DNA from: DASSFZ01 sp036514635
GTDB taxonomy: Bacteria > Chloroflexota > Anaerolineae > Fen-1058
Reading direction: 5' to 3'
NCBI GenBank assembly: GCA_036514635.1
Contig: DATBWU010000158.1
Span: forward strand, 1-15,223
Length of the DNA: 15,223 nt
Positions 1-6,897 of this stretch are shown one piece after another. Made by a program: the position numbers and the translations under genes. Under the pieces are notes generated by a model, which worked only from the letters and a program-made list of their open reading frames with translations, made no database searches and had not been told where the DNA came from. Every line of letters begins with the position of its first letter. The stretch's first letter is position 1.

Positions 1-1832
1 TGGGAGCCGCAGTTGCGCACCCCGTCAATGGTCAGCAGCTCACGACAGGCCTGAGCCGTGATCCGCCACATTTCCGGGTGGGACGTGCCGGGCTTGGTGA
101 TCCAGTGCATCAGGAAGTCCCGCTCCTTGAACGACGGCAGCAGTTCCTGCCCGAGGGCGGGCCATACTCCCACGCCGGCCAACACGAGGACGGTGACGGT
201 GACGTACGCCATGCGCGGTGCGCGAATGATCGGCGCAAGCAGCCTGTCGTAGACCCGGTGGAGCCAGGTCACGATTGGCGACTGGCGGTGCTCGATCGGC
301 GCATTGCCCAAGAGAATCAAGACCATCGCCGGCGTGACGGTCAGCGCGACGAACGGGGAGACCAGCCCTGCAATCACATAGGCGCTGGCCAGGGGCTGAA
401 AGAACGCGCCCGACAGGCCTTGCAGGAAGAAGACCGGCAGCAGCGCCGAGATTTCGATCAGCGACGCGTAGACGATGGCGCCGCGCACTTCGAGCGAGGC
501 CTCCAGCACAATCCTCCAGGTTGGCTGGGTGCTCCCCTCCTTGCGCAGTTGGCGGAGACGCCGCACGATGTTTTCGACGTCGACGATGGCGTCGTCCACG
601 ACGGCGCCGATGGCGATCGCCAGCCCCGCCAGGGTCATCACATTGATGGTCACGCCGCGCAGGTTGAGCACCAGCAGCGAGGCCATCAGCGACACCGGGA
701 TGATCGTGGCGCTGATCAACGCCACGCGCCACTCGAAGAGGAAGAACAGGAGAACGACCACCACCAGCACGCCGCCGACGAGCAGTGACTCGGTGAGATT
801 GTCGATCGACTGCTCGACGAAGGTCGCCGGCCGGAAGATGGTGGTGTCGATGTCGATACCGGGCAGGCCGGGCCGCATCTCGTCGATCGCGGCTTCTACC
901 CCCCGCGTCACGTCCAGCGTGTTGGCCCAGGGCAGCTTTTCGACGATCATCATCAGGCCGGGACCCTCGTTGATCACGGCATCCCCGATGAGCGGCAAGG
1001 TGCCCCAGACCACATCGCCCACGTCGCTCAAGCGCAGCGGCGTCCCGTCGGGCTTCTTTCGATCGTTGATGGGCACCTGGGCCAGCGTTTCCGGCGTGAT
1101 GACCGGCAAGACGGATCGGATCCCGATCCGTTGATTAGGGGTATCGATGAACCCCCCGGTGCCGATGACCGATCCTTCTGAAAACTGCAATAACCCGACG
1201 TCCAGGGCGTTCGCGGTGACTTCCATGACCTCCTCGAGCGAAACGTTGTACGTGCGCATGCGCTCCAGATCGACCTGCACCTGCGGGCTCTTGATCCGCT
1301 CGCCCCAGATGGGCGCATTGGCCACGCCGGGCACGTCCAGCAGGCGCGCCCGGATCTTCCAATAGGCGATCATCGACAAATCCATCAGGTCATACTTGTC
1401 CGAGGAAATTCCGATCTTCATGGCCCGGCTGGTCGACGACAAGGGTTGGATCATGACGGGCGGGGCGGCCCAGGTGGGCAACGTTACCGCGGCAATGCGC
1501 TCATTCACCAACTGTCGTGCACGGATGAGGTCGGTGCCGGGCTTGAAGATGAGGACGATGTCCGACAGGTCGGGAACCGACCTGGAACGCATCACGTCTA
1601 GCCCCGGCACCCCGTTGAGCGCGTGCTCCAGCGGAACGGTGACCAGTTCTTCCACGGCTTCCGCCGACAGTCCGAGGCTTAAGGTCTGGATCTCCACCTT
1701 GGGCGGCGCGAACTCGGGAAAGACGTCCACCGATGTGTTGCTCAGTCGGGCGACGCCAAAGATCATCAGCGCCGCGGCGAAAAACACCACCAGATATCGA
1801 AACCGTAGACTTGTTTGAACAATCCAACGCAT
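1..1832 (-). CDS. CusA/CzcA-family RND efflux pump, second copy (3' end beyond window)
   Basis: Inner-membrane proton-driven RND efflux pump, probably of the heavy-metal (CusA/CzcA) branch. Hand translation from ATG at 1832 is open for 610 codons to the left edge, so the C-terminal ~40% is missing. The start has a good Shine-Dalgarno (AGAGGTGATC just upstream). It begins MRWIVQTSLRFRYLVVFFAA (TM1), then the porter domain with GTGGFIDTPNQRIGI and DTTIFRPATFVE, then TM2-TM6 with SLMASLLVLNLRG and GAVVDDAIVDVEN (TM4), and LLPVFFLQGLSGAFFQPLA. These segments match the complete pump at 2756-5923 block for block, so the two are paralogues. The usual length is about 1,040-1,060 residues. The adaptor lipoprotein at 2140-2580 lies upstream on the same strand, separated by about 300 bp that hold an inserted repeat. 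The substrate cannot be read from the sequence. Family membership is firm; the metal specificity is only inferred. Confidence 0.93.
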   Translation of the reverse strand, partial: MRWIVQTSLRFRYLVVFFAAALMIFGVARLSNTSVDVFPEFAPPKVEIQTLSLGLSAEAVEELVTVPLEHALNGVPGLDVMRSRSVPDLSDIVLIFKPGTDLIRARQLVNERIAAVTLPTWAAPPVMIQPLSSTSRAMKIGISSDKYDLMDLSMIAYWKIRARLLDVPGVANAPIWGERIKSPQVQVDLERMRTYNVSLEEVMEVTANALDVGLLQFSEGSVIGTGGFIDTPNQRIGIRSVLPVITPETLAQVPINDRKKPDGTPLRLSDVGDVVWGTLPLIGDAVINEGPGLMMIVEKLPWANTLDVTRGVEAAIDEMRPGLPGIDIDTTIFRPATFVEQSIDNLTESLLVGGVLVVVVLLFFLFEWRVALISATIIPVSLMASLLVLNLRGVTINVMTLAGLAIAIGAVVDDAIVDVENIVRRLRQLRKEGSTQPTWRIVLEASLEVRGAIVYASLIEISALLPVFFLQGLSGAFFQPLASAYVIAGLVSPFVALTVTPAMVLILLGNAPIEHRQSPIVTWLHRVYDRLLAPIIRAPRMAYVTVTVLVLAGVGVWPALGQELLPSFKERDFLMHWITKPGTSHPEMWRITAQACRELLTIDGVRNCGS

Positions 1833-1866
1833 GGGATCACCTCTCGGCGCAGTCGGAGCGGTAGCC

Positions 1867-1904
1867 GACGGCAGGCCACAGGCAGCTGTCGGTGGTCTGC
1901 CGTC
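1867..1904 (-). promoter_or_regulatory. leader hairpin upstream of second RND pump
   Basis: Inverted repeat: the arm at 1867-1879 (GACGGCAGGCCAC) pairs with 1892-1904 (GTGGTCTGCCGTC), 12 of 13 bases, around a 12-base loop that itself contains CAGCTG. It ends about 35 bases before the pump start codon at 1832. It could be an operator or an RNA leader structure. There is no T-run, so it is not an intrinsic terminator. Function is inferred only from position. Confidence 0.45.
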
Positions 1905-1967
1905 CTTGTACCGTAAACCGATTCGGAATTCGCTTTAATGTCCCCGCCAACCCAGACTCGGCGCTGA

Positions 1968-2097
1968 GAGCCTGTCTGAAAAGCAGGAGGATTGCAGCTG
2001 GATCGCCGACTCACTTGCCCCCGTAGCGAAGCGGAGTGGGGTTAGTCGGCATTTTGACCGGCTGAAGCCGGTGCGCCCAGGCTTTTCAGACAGCCTC
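1968..2097. repeat. 130-bp MITE-like inverted-repeat element
   Basis: Terminal inverted repeats of 17 bp with one mismatch: GAGCCTGTCTGAAAAGC at 1968-1984 and GCTTTTCAGACAGCCTC at 2081-2097. TGA lies directly outside both ends (1965-1967 and 2098-2100), a possible 3-bp target duplication. Inside are a GCCGACT/AGTCGGC pair and a tight hairpin ACCGGC-TGAA-GCCGGT. No ORF is present. This looks like a non-autonomous insertion element. Together with the hairpin at 1867-1904 it fills the 307-bp gap between the adaptor and the second pump. Confidence 0.7.
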
Positions 2098-2139
2098 TGA
2101 ACAACTCGGCCGAGATTCCCGTACGATCCGGTCACCCCG

Positions 2140-2580
2140 TCATTTTGACACGCCGGTCTCGGCGCCATACAGCAAGGCCCCTCCGACGGTCACAACGGCC
2201 GTGCCAACGGGTGGCCCCTCCAACAGAACCGCCCGGTCACCCTCTATGTAGTCGACATTGATGACCTGTCGAACGAAGACCAGGGGTTCGGGGTTGGCGT
2301 ACGCCCAGGTCTCGCCGTGCAGGCCGTATATCACCGCAGCGTAGGGGACAACCAGTCGCTGCGTCCCGTTCACCTGCTCTTCACGAATTGGGGCTGTCTG
2401 GATGTCGAGCCGTTGAGCCGCCTTCTCGGTCAGCACCACGCGCTTGAACTCCGACCCTTCAATCTCCTCGACTACAGCGGGCTTTACGCCTGCCGCGCTT
2501 GCTGACGTCCGTGAGCACGCCGCAAGTGGTAGAGCGGCAATGATCAGTACCAGAATCATCCATCGATTACGGTGCTGCAT
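2140..2580 (-). CDS. minimal RND adaptor-like lipoprotein
   Basis: A 146-residue exported lipoprotein. Residues 1-22 form a signal peptide (positively charged start, hydrophobic MILVLIIAALPLAAC) ending in a lipobox with Cys22. The body resembles only part of a CusB/HlyD-type periplasmic adaptor: LTEKAAQRLDIQT, then VPYAAVIYGLHGETWAY, EPLVFVRQV, EGDRAVLLEG and GTAVVTVGGALLYGAETGV. These correspond to the beta-barrel and membrane-proximal segments. The lipoyl domain and the long alpha-helical hairpin that reaches TolC-type channels are absent. Normal adaptors are about 350-500 residues. The start at 2580 is supported by GGAGGAAG upstream. It lies between two RND pumps on the same strand, so it most likely works with one or both at the outer face of the membrane. 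A decayed relative of its C-terminus precedes the first pump. The adaptor role is inferred from motif resemblance and context. Confidence 0.75.
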   Translation of the reverse strand: MQHRNRWMILVLIIAALPLAACSRTSASAAGVKPAVVEEIEGSEFKRVVLTEKAAQRLDIQTAPIREEQVNGTQRLVVPYAAVIYGLHGETWAYANPEPLVFVRQVINVDYIEGDRAVLLEGPPVGTAVVTVGGALLYGAETGVSK

Positions 2581-2669
2581 GTCTTCCTCCTCTGCATCGA
2601 TCTTCTTCGTATTCAGGTCAACCTAATGCCTGGCAGGTCGATTGACGCTCCCCGTCGCTTTCCGCCGGA

Positions 2670-2696
2670 CACTTGCACCCACTTGCCGTGCAAGTG
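2670..2696. repeat. short palindrome CACTTGC...GCAAGTG
   Basis: CACTTGC at 2670-2676 and GCAAGTG at 2690-2696 are perfect inverted arms in the gap between the first pump and the adaptor. No T-run follows on either strand. The surrounding ACACTTGC ... CAAGTGCGG resembles the palindrome at 13232-13267. Confidence 0.5.
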
Positions 2697-2755
2697 CGGT
2701 GTATGGCACGCTCGTCCAGGTAGCGGCGGGAGCGTAAACTGACTGAGAACCTGCT

Positions 2756-5700
2756 CTAGCTCGCCGGGGCAGGTTCAGCGATGAACTCCATGACCGGTTC
2801 ACGGCTCGACCCAAAACGCAAGTACAGGGCCGGTAAAACGAACAGGTCGAGCAACGTCGAAGTGACCAGGCCACCCAGGATGACGATGGCCATCGGGCGC
2901 ACGATTTCGAAACCGGGCAGGTCGCCGAGAAGCACGAAGGGGAACAGAGCCAGCGCCGTAGTGAACGTCGTCGTCAAGATTGGCGCCAGCCGCTCGCGCG
3001 CCCCACGCAGGACCAGCTCCGGCCCGAAGGTCTGGCCTTCGCTGTGTTCGAGATGCTGAAAGTGACTGATCATCACAATGCCGTTACGCACCGCAATCCC
3101 CAGCACCGTGAGAAAACCAAACAGCGAACCGACCGAGACGCTCTGCGCGCCGCCGCCGAGGAGCGCCGCCAGCGCGCCGCCCGCCAATGCCATCGGCAGG
3201 GTCAAGATGGCGACAACGGCCAGACGCCAACTCCTGTAGGCGGCCTGCAAGAGAAGGAATATCCCGATCAACGCGACGGCTCCGGTGAGGAGCATGCGCT
3301 GCTCGGTAGCCTGCCGCGCCGCGTACTCGCCTTGCACTTCGGCGTGGTATTCCAGTGAGAACGGGAAGTTCTTCAAGGCCGTCTTGACATCGCCTGTCAC
3401 CGCGAGGGCATCACGCCCCCCCACGTTGAAGGCAACGTCAAGGTAAGGCGAAATCGCTTCACGATGTATGACGATCGGAGCCGATGTGATGCGCACGTCG
3501 GCTACATCTCCCAAACGCACGTGATCGCCGCCGGGCGTTTCAATCAGCAGCTCGCGAATATCGGTCAGGCTGTTGCGTATTTCGGGCACGCCCCACACGA
3601 CCACGTCGAACACCTTCTGTTCTTCGAACAGGCTGCCGACCTGAAGGCCCGACAACAAGATGGCCGCCGCCCGGCGTACATCGCCCGGTTTGATGCCATG
3701 GGTTTGGGCTGAGGCGAGGTCGACCTCGATTTCCAGTGTAGCTTCCTCAACCGGGAGCACGACATGCGGATCGACAACGCCGGCAATCCCGGCAATGGCT
3801 TGCCGCACCCTCTCCGCTTCGCTGCGCAGGACATCCAAGTCCTCGCCAAAGACGCGCACGGTGATGCCATCGCTGGTGCTCGTTTGTGGCTGGCTGAGCG
3901 TCTGCTGTAAATAGGTGCTCACCTCGCGAGACAGCCCGGCATAGCCGTCCACCGTTTCTTGAACGGCGGCCACGGTCGCGTCATAGTTAGCCGCAGGATC
4001 GATGCTGACCCATAGCTGGGCGGAATTGATGCCGACCACTTGATCCCCAAACACAGCGCGCCCCACGTGGCCACCCACGTTGCGGATGCCGGGAATGGCT
4101 CGCAGCTCTTGACTGGCCCGAGCCACGATCCGGTCCATTTCCGGTCGAGACATGCCGGGCGTGCCTTCCAGCTGGATCATGAGGTATGGCTCTTTGAACG
4201 TGGGCAGTGGCGACTGTTGCGCGAGAGATGGCAACGCCAGCGCACCGGCGACCACACCGGCCACCACGATGACTGCGACGGCGATGTACGCCAGGCCGGC
4301 TTTTTGGACGATCCGTGCAAGAACCCGGTCGTAGCCACGCTGTAGCCACGATACGAAGGGGGACTGTCGACGCTCGAGCGGCGGCGCATTGGATATGCCG
4401 GACAGCAGAATCAGGCTCAGCGCCGGAGTGACGATTAGCGCGACCATCATCGACACCAGCACCGCCAGTGCATAGGACGTGACCAGTGGCTGGAACAATG
4501 CGCCGGATGTACCCTCCATGAAGAAGACCGGCAACACGGCGAGCAGCATGATCAGTGTCGCGAAGACGATGGCGCCGCGCATTTCGAGCGAGGCCTCCAC
4601 AACAATTCTCACAGGCGACTTATCAGTGCCCTCCTTGCGCAGCTGGCGCAGACGCCGCGCGATGTTGTCCACGTCGATGATGGCGTCGTCGATGATGGCG
4701 CCGATAGCTACCGCCAACCCCGCCAGAACCATCGCATTGAGGGTGGCCCCACGTTGGTAGAGCACGAGCAGGGAGGCCATCAGAGACAATGGGATGACCA
4801 CGGCGCTGATCAGCGCGACACGCCAGTTCCACACAAAGACAAACAGAGCCACAACCACGAGAACAGCGCCGACGACCAGTGCATTGCCAAGATTGGCCGC
4901 CGCCATCTCGATGTAGGTCGCCGGCCGGAACAGGGTGGCGTCAAACTCGATCCCTGTCATACCGGGCCGTAAGGCATCGATCGCTTCTTCCACCCCCCGA
5001 GTCACCTCCAGCGTGTTGACGCCGGGCAGTTTTTCGACGACGAGCAAGAGGCTGGGGCCATCGTTAATGATCGCATCCCCGATCAGGGGTTGATGATCTT
5101 CCACCACCGTGGCCACATCGCCCAGGCGCAACGGCGCCGCTTCTTCGACAGGCACTTGGGCCAGATCTTCCGGCGACGAGATGGGCAAGACGTGCCAGAT
5201 GCCAAGTCGTTGATTGGGGGTGTCGATGAACCCGCCAGTGCCGGGCGACGACGCCTCCAAATAGCTCAACGACGACACCCACAGTGCGTTCCCGGTGGTC
5301 TCGACGACTTGCTGTAACGAAACGCCCTGGGCCTGCAACTGTTTCGGATCGACCAGCACTTGAAGTTGCCGCTCCCGCTGACCCCAGATGGCCACGTTTG
5401 ACACGCCGGGGACGCCCAGCAGGCGCGGACCAATCACCCAACGAGCGAGCACTGACATCTCGATCAGTGATACGTCCTTCGAGGAAAGCCCGACGATCAT
5501 GAACCGGCTGGCCGACGACTGGGGCTGGATCATCGTCGGCGGTTTTGACACGTGTGGCAGCCCGACCGCCGCCTGGGCCAGGCGCTCCGACACCATCTGC
5601 CGCGCGCGGAAGAGGTCGGTGCCAGGCTCGAAGAAGACCACGACCGACGACAGCCCGGGAACGGACTCGGAGCGAATGACGTCAAGCCACGCCACCCCGG

Positions 5701-5923
5701 CGAGCAAGTCCTGCTCCATTGGAACAGTGATCATCTGTTCCACTTCCTCTGCGGAAAGTCCCAGGGCTTCGGTCTGGATCTCCACAAAGGGCGGCGAAAA
5801 CTCGGGCAAGACATCCACCGGCATGTTGCGAAGTTGGGCGACGCCAAAGGCCATCAGCGCCGCGGCGACAACAATCACCAGGAATCGAAACTGCAAGGCC
5901 CATCCGACAATTCCACGTATCAT
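2756..5923 (-). CDS. CusA/CzcA-family RND efflux pump, complete copy
   Basis: Complete 1,055-residue RND transporter, the normal length for heavy-metal efflux pumps. It should expel its substrate from cytoplasm or periplasmic face using the proton gradient. Layout: TM1 at about residues 8-28 (FLVIVVAAALMAFGVAQL), porter domain with FVEIQTEALGLSAEEVEQ and TGGFIDTPNQRLGI, TM2-TM6 starting near LVVGAVLVVVALFVFVW, ALPVFFMEGTSGALFQPL-like block, second porter half, then TM8-TM12 with LTVLGIAVRNGIVMISHF and ILTTTFTTALALFPFVLLG. TM4 reads AIGAIIDDAIIDVDN: the Asp equivalent to CusA D405 is kept, with extra Asp residues at +1 and +5. Start at 5923 has a strong GGAGG site. It overlaps by ATGA with the open frame of a decayed adaptor remnant just upstream. 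No TolC-type outer-membrane gene is in the window. The family is certain; the substrate is unknown. Confidence 0.95.
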   Translation of the reverse strand: MIRGIVGWALQFRFLVIVVAAALMAFGVAQLRNMPVDVLPEFSPPFVEIQTEALGLSAEEVEQMITVPMEQDLLAGVAWLDVIRSESVPGLSSVVVFFEPGTDLFRARQMVSERLAQAAVGLPHVSKPPTMIQPQSSASRFMIVGLSSKDVSLIEMSVLARWVIGPRLLGVPGVSNVAIWGQRERQLQVLVDPKQLQAQGVSLQQVVETTGNALWVSSLSYLEASSPGTGGFIDTPNQRLGIWHVLPISSPEDLAQVPVEEAAPLRLGDVATVVEDHQPLIGDAIINDGPSLLLVVEKLPGVNTLEVTRGVEEAIDALRPGMTGIEFDATLFRPATYIEMAAANLGNALVVGAVLVVVALFVFVWNWRVALISAVVIPLSLMASLLVLYQRGATLNAMVLAGLAVAIGAIIDDAIIDVDNIARRLRQLRKEGTDKSPVRIVVEASLEMRGAIVFATLIMLLAVLPVFFMEGTSGALFQPLVTSYALAVLVSMMVALIVTPALSLILLSGISNAPPLERRQSPFVSWLQRGYDRVLARIVQKAGLAYIAVAVIVVAGVVAGALALPSLAQQSPLPTFKEPYLMIQLEGTPGMSRPEMDRIVARASQELRAIPGIRNVGGHVGRAVFGDQVVGINSAQLWVSIDPAANYDATVAAVQETVDGYAGLSREVSTYLQQTLSQPQTSTSDGITVRVFGEDLDVLRSEAERVRQAIAGIAGVVDPHVVLPVEEATLEIEVDLASAQTHGIKPGDVRRAAAILLSGLQVGSLFEEQKVFDVVVWGVPEIRNSLTDIRELLIETPGGDHVRLGDVADVRITSAPIVIHREAISPYLDVAFNVGGRDALAVTGDVKTALKNFPFSLEYHAEVQGEYAARQATEQRMLLTGAVALIGIFLLLQAAYRSWRLAVVAILTLPMALAGGALAALLGGGAQSVSVGSLFGFLTVLGIAVRNGIVMISHFQHLEHSEGQTFGPELVLRGARERLAPILTTTFTTALALFPFVLLGDLPGFEIVRPMAIVILGGLVTSTLLDLFVLPALYLRFGSSREPVMEFIAEPAPAS

Positions 5924-6062
5924 AGCTGAAGCCCTCCTCTTTTATGTAGTCGTTTTTCGACCCCGAACTTTGAGCCAAACAATCCGGCTGCTCCATCTGT
6001 CACAACCGTAATGCCAGAGGGTAGCCCCTCCGACAGAACGGCCGGTCACAATCGTGATCAGG
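5920..6062 (-). pseudogene. 3' remnant of a second RND adaptor gene
   Basis: Directly upstream of the complete pump, the minus strand encodes AVLSEGLPSGITVVTDGAAG followed by LFGSKFGVEK. This parallels AVLLEGPPVGTAVVTVGGAL and LYGAETGVSK at the C-terminus of the intact adaptor at 2140-2580. A one-base loss near 6041-6045 (relative to the intact GACCGGGCGGTT) breaks the frame, and in-frame stops follow upstream. Only about 40 codons are recognisable, with no signal peptide or start. The frame runs on to a TGA that overlaps the pump ATG. This is best read as the decayed end of an ancestral adaptor paired with this pump. Confidence 0.75.
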
Positions 6063-6126
6063 CGTTGTTGGCTTCGCTGTCGGCCATCTGAGTAGCAACT
6101 TGATTCACTGGATGAACGTGAAGAAA

Positions 6127-6160
6127 CTTCATCTTCGCTTCATGCTGCCTTCATGTTCAT
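6127..6160. promoter_or_regulatory. CTTCAT direct repeats with 11-bp period (possible OmpR/PhoB-type site)
   Basis: CTTCAT occurs at 6127-6132, 6138-6143 and 6149-6154, spaced exactly 11 bp, and a further TTCAT ends at 6160. Repeats phased at one helical turn are typical of binding sites for OmpR/PhoB-family response regulators. The site lies about 65-100 bp upstream of the adaptor remnant and about 200 bp upstream of the first pump. It could therefore control the efflux operon (minus strand). I cannot assign a confident -10 in either direction. Confidence 0.45.
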
Positions 6161-6313
6161 TTGATACGCTCTATGGTGAGTGCAGTCGCCGCGTCCTGGC
6201 GATACTTGATGAGTGAAGCCGTGGCGTTCCGGTTAAGGTGTGTACAGATTGTCGCACCAGATTTGGAACCAACTCCGATCTGAACCAGAAACGATTTCTT
6301 AACCCTTGAGCCA

Positions 6314-6343
6314 TTGCTTTGGGGCGAAGGTTTCTGGTACAAT
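6314..6343 (+). promoter_or_regulatory. promoter of candidate small RNA
   Basis: TTGCTT at 6314-6319, an 18-bp spacer, then TACAAT at 6338-6343. The predicted start is near 6350, exactly at the first of two hairpins. No reading frame with a ribosome site follows before the terminator. Confidence 0.55.
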
Positions 6344-6349
6344 AAGCAA

Positions 6350-6434
6350 CGAAGACGAGCGCACCCAATGCGCTTATCTTCACCGCTAACCAGCCGAGGA
6401 ACGTTGCGAGCGGAACTCGGCTGGTTTTTTATTT
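6350..6434 (+). ncRNA. candidate ~80-nt structured small RNA with intrinsic terminator
   Basis: Hairpin 1: GAAGA (6351-6355) pairs with TCTTC (6377-6381), and AGCGC (6358-6362) pairs with GCGCT (6370-6374) around a 7-base loop, with one C/A mismatch in the stem. A short linker is followed by hairpin 2: AACCAGCCGAG (6388-6398) pairs perfectly with CTCGGCTGGTT (6416-6426) and runs into a T-tract (6425-6430). A promoter ends at 6343. Promoter, 5' hairpin and terminator within about 120 bp, with no ORF, suggest a small regulatory RNA. I do not recognise the family. A decayed attenuator whose downstream gene has been lost is an alternative. Confidence 0.5.
6388..6434 (+). terminator. intrinsic (rho-independent) terminator
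   Basis: Perfect 11-bp GC-rich stem at 6388-6398 and 6416-6426, 17-base loop, followed directly by TTTTTTATTT. It lies on the plus strand and ends the candidate small RNA; the next plus-strand gene starts about 460 bp further on. Confidence 0.85.
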
Positions 6435-6701
6435 CTGCAAGTCGCGCCTGCACATCGCTACTTGCGGACTATTCGCTTTCTTGATATTGCGGATAACTTT
6501 ATGCTGTTGCAGATAATATCATGGAATTTGACATTTTTAATCAGTCAGTTTTGTTAGAATTAGTGAGAGCGCTCGGCAATTGTCTAGCCCTCAGTGCTCT
6601 CTCCAGAAGCGGAACAGCGCGCGCTACTTCGGAGGATGAGGCTTCTCCAGCGGGTTGTGCTCCTCTCTTTTGACGACAGTCGTTTCGTTGTTAGGAGATG
6701 G
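6435..6701. other. AT-richer stretch without a recognisable gene
   Basis: Base composition is visibly lower in GC than the flanking genes. I see TTGACA at 6528-6533 with TAGAAT at 6555-6560, but the 21-bp spacing is too long for a good promoter. There is a weak GAGAGCGCT/AGTGCTCTC stem near 6565-6605. Short open frames here lack ribosome sites and resemble nothing I know. Confidence 0.4.
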
Positions 6702-6782
6702 TTAAGAGTGAGGTGTGATTGAAATCCGGATACTCTTCGCTTTCGGGGGAATTTGGCACGACCAGTTGGGGTTGTAAGCCTG
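6702..6782 (-). pseudogene. relic of a DUF1684 gene 3' end
   Basis: The minus strand encodes AYNPNWSCQIPPKAKSI, matching AYNPDWACPIPPKENRL at the end of the intact DUF1684 protein (7706-8227). By hand alignment 35 of 44 bases agree between about 6737-6780 and the matching stretch near 7763-7806. Upstream the similarity disappears within a few codons, so only the 3' end of the gene is left. It has the same orientation as the intact copy, and the toxin-antitoxin pair lies between the two. Confidence 0.6.
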
Positions 6783-6827
6783 TTGAGTTTCGTCCAACCC
6801 TGCCCCCAGCGCATGTCCTCGAGGAAT

Positions 6828-6859
6828 TTGAGCTGAGGTGGTAGGTGTTGGAGTATAAT
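6828..6859 (+). promoter_or_regulatory. promoter of toxin-antitoxin operon
   Basis: A consensus -10 (TATAAT, 6854-6859) lies 38 bp before the antitoxin ATG. The best -35-like match is TTGAGC (6828-6833) at 20 bp, which is long, so an activator or a poorer -35 match may be used. Confidence 0.55.
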
Positions 6860-6865
6860 AGAAAC

Positions 6866-6886
6866 CGCTGCTTGTACATTGCAGCG
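6866..6886 (+). promoter_or_regulatory. inverted repeat, possible autoregulatory operator
   Basis: CGCTGC (6866-6871) and GCAGCG (6881-6886) flank a spacer containing the palindrome TGTACA. It sits between the -10 and the GAGGTG ribosome site of the antitoxin, at or just after the expected transcription start. That is where toxin-antitoxin complexes usually bind their own promoter. The pairing could also form an RNA hairpin beside the ribosome site. Confidence 0.45.
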
Positions 6887-6897
6887 AGGTGAGCGCT

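Noticed and set aside
40..732. Long open frames overlapping the efflux pumps in other frames
   Set aside because: They are shadows of the GC-rich RND genes. The pump frames carry the conserved motifs and ribosome sites.
1..1832. Second RND pump as a truncated pseudogene
   Set aside because: The frame is open right to the window edge with all motifs in order, so the missing C-terminus is an edge effect, not evidence of decay.
6157..6453. 98-residue minus-strand open frame
   Set aside because: No ribosome site and no recognisable motif. It runs across the candidate small RNA and terminator, so it is most likely chance.
6521..6673. 50-residue plus-strand open frame starting MEFDIFNQSVLLELV
   Set aside because: No Shine-Dalgarno and no family resemblance; it lies in a degraded stretch.
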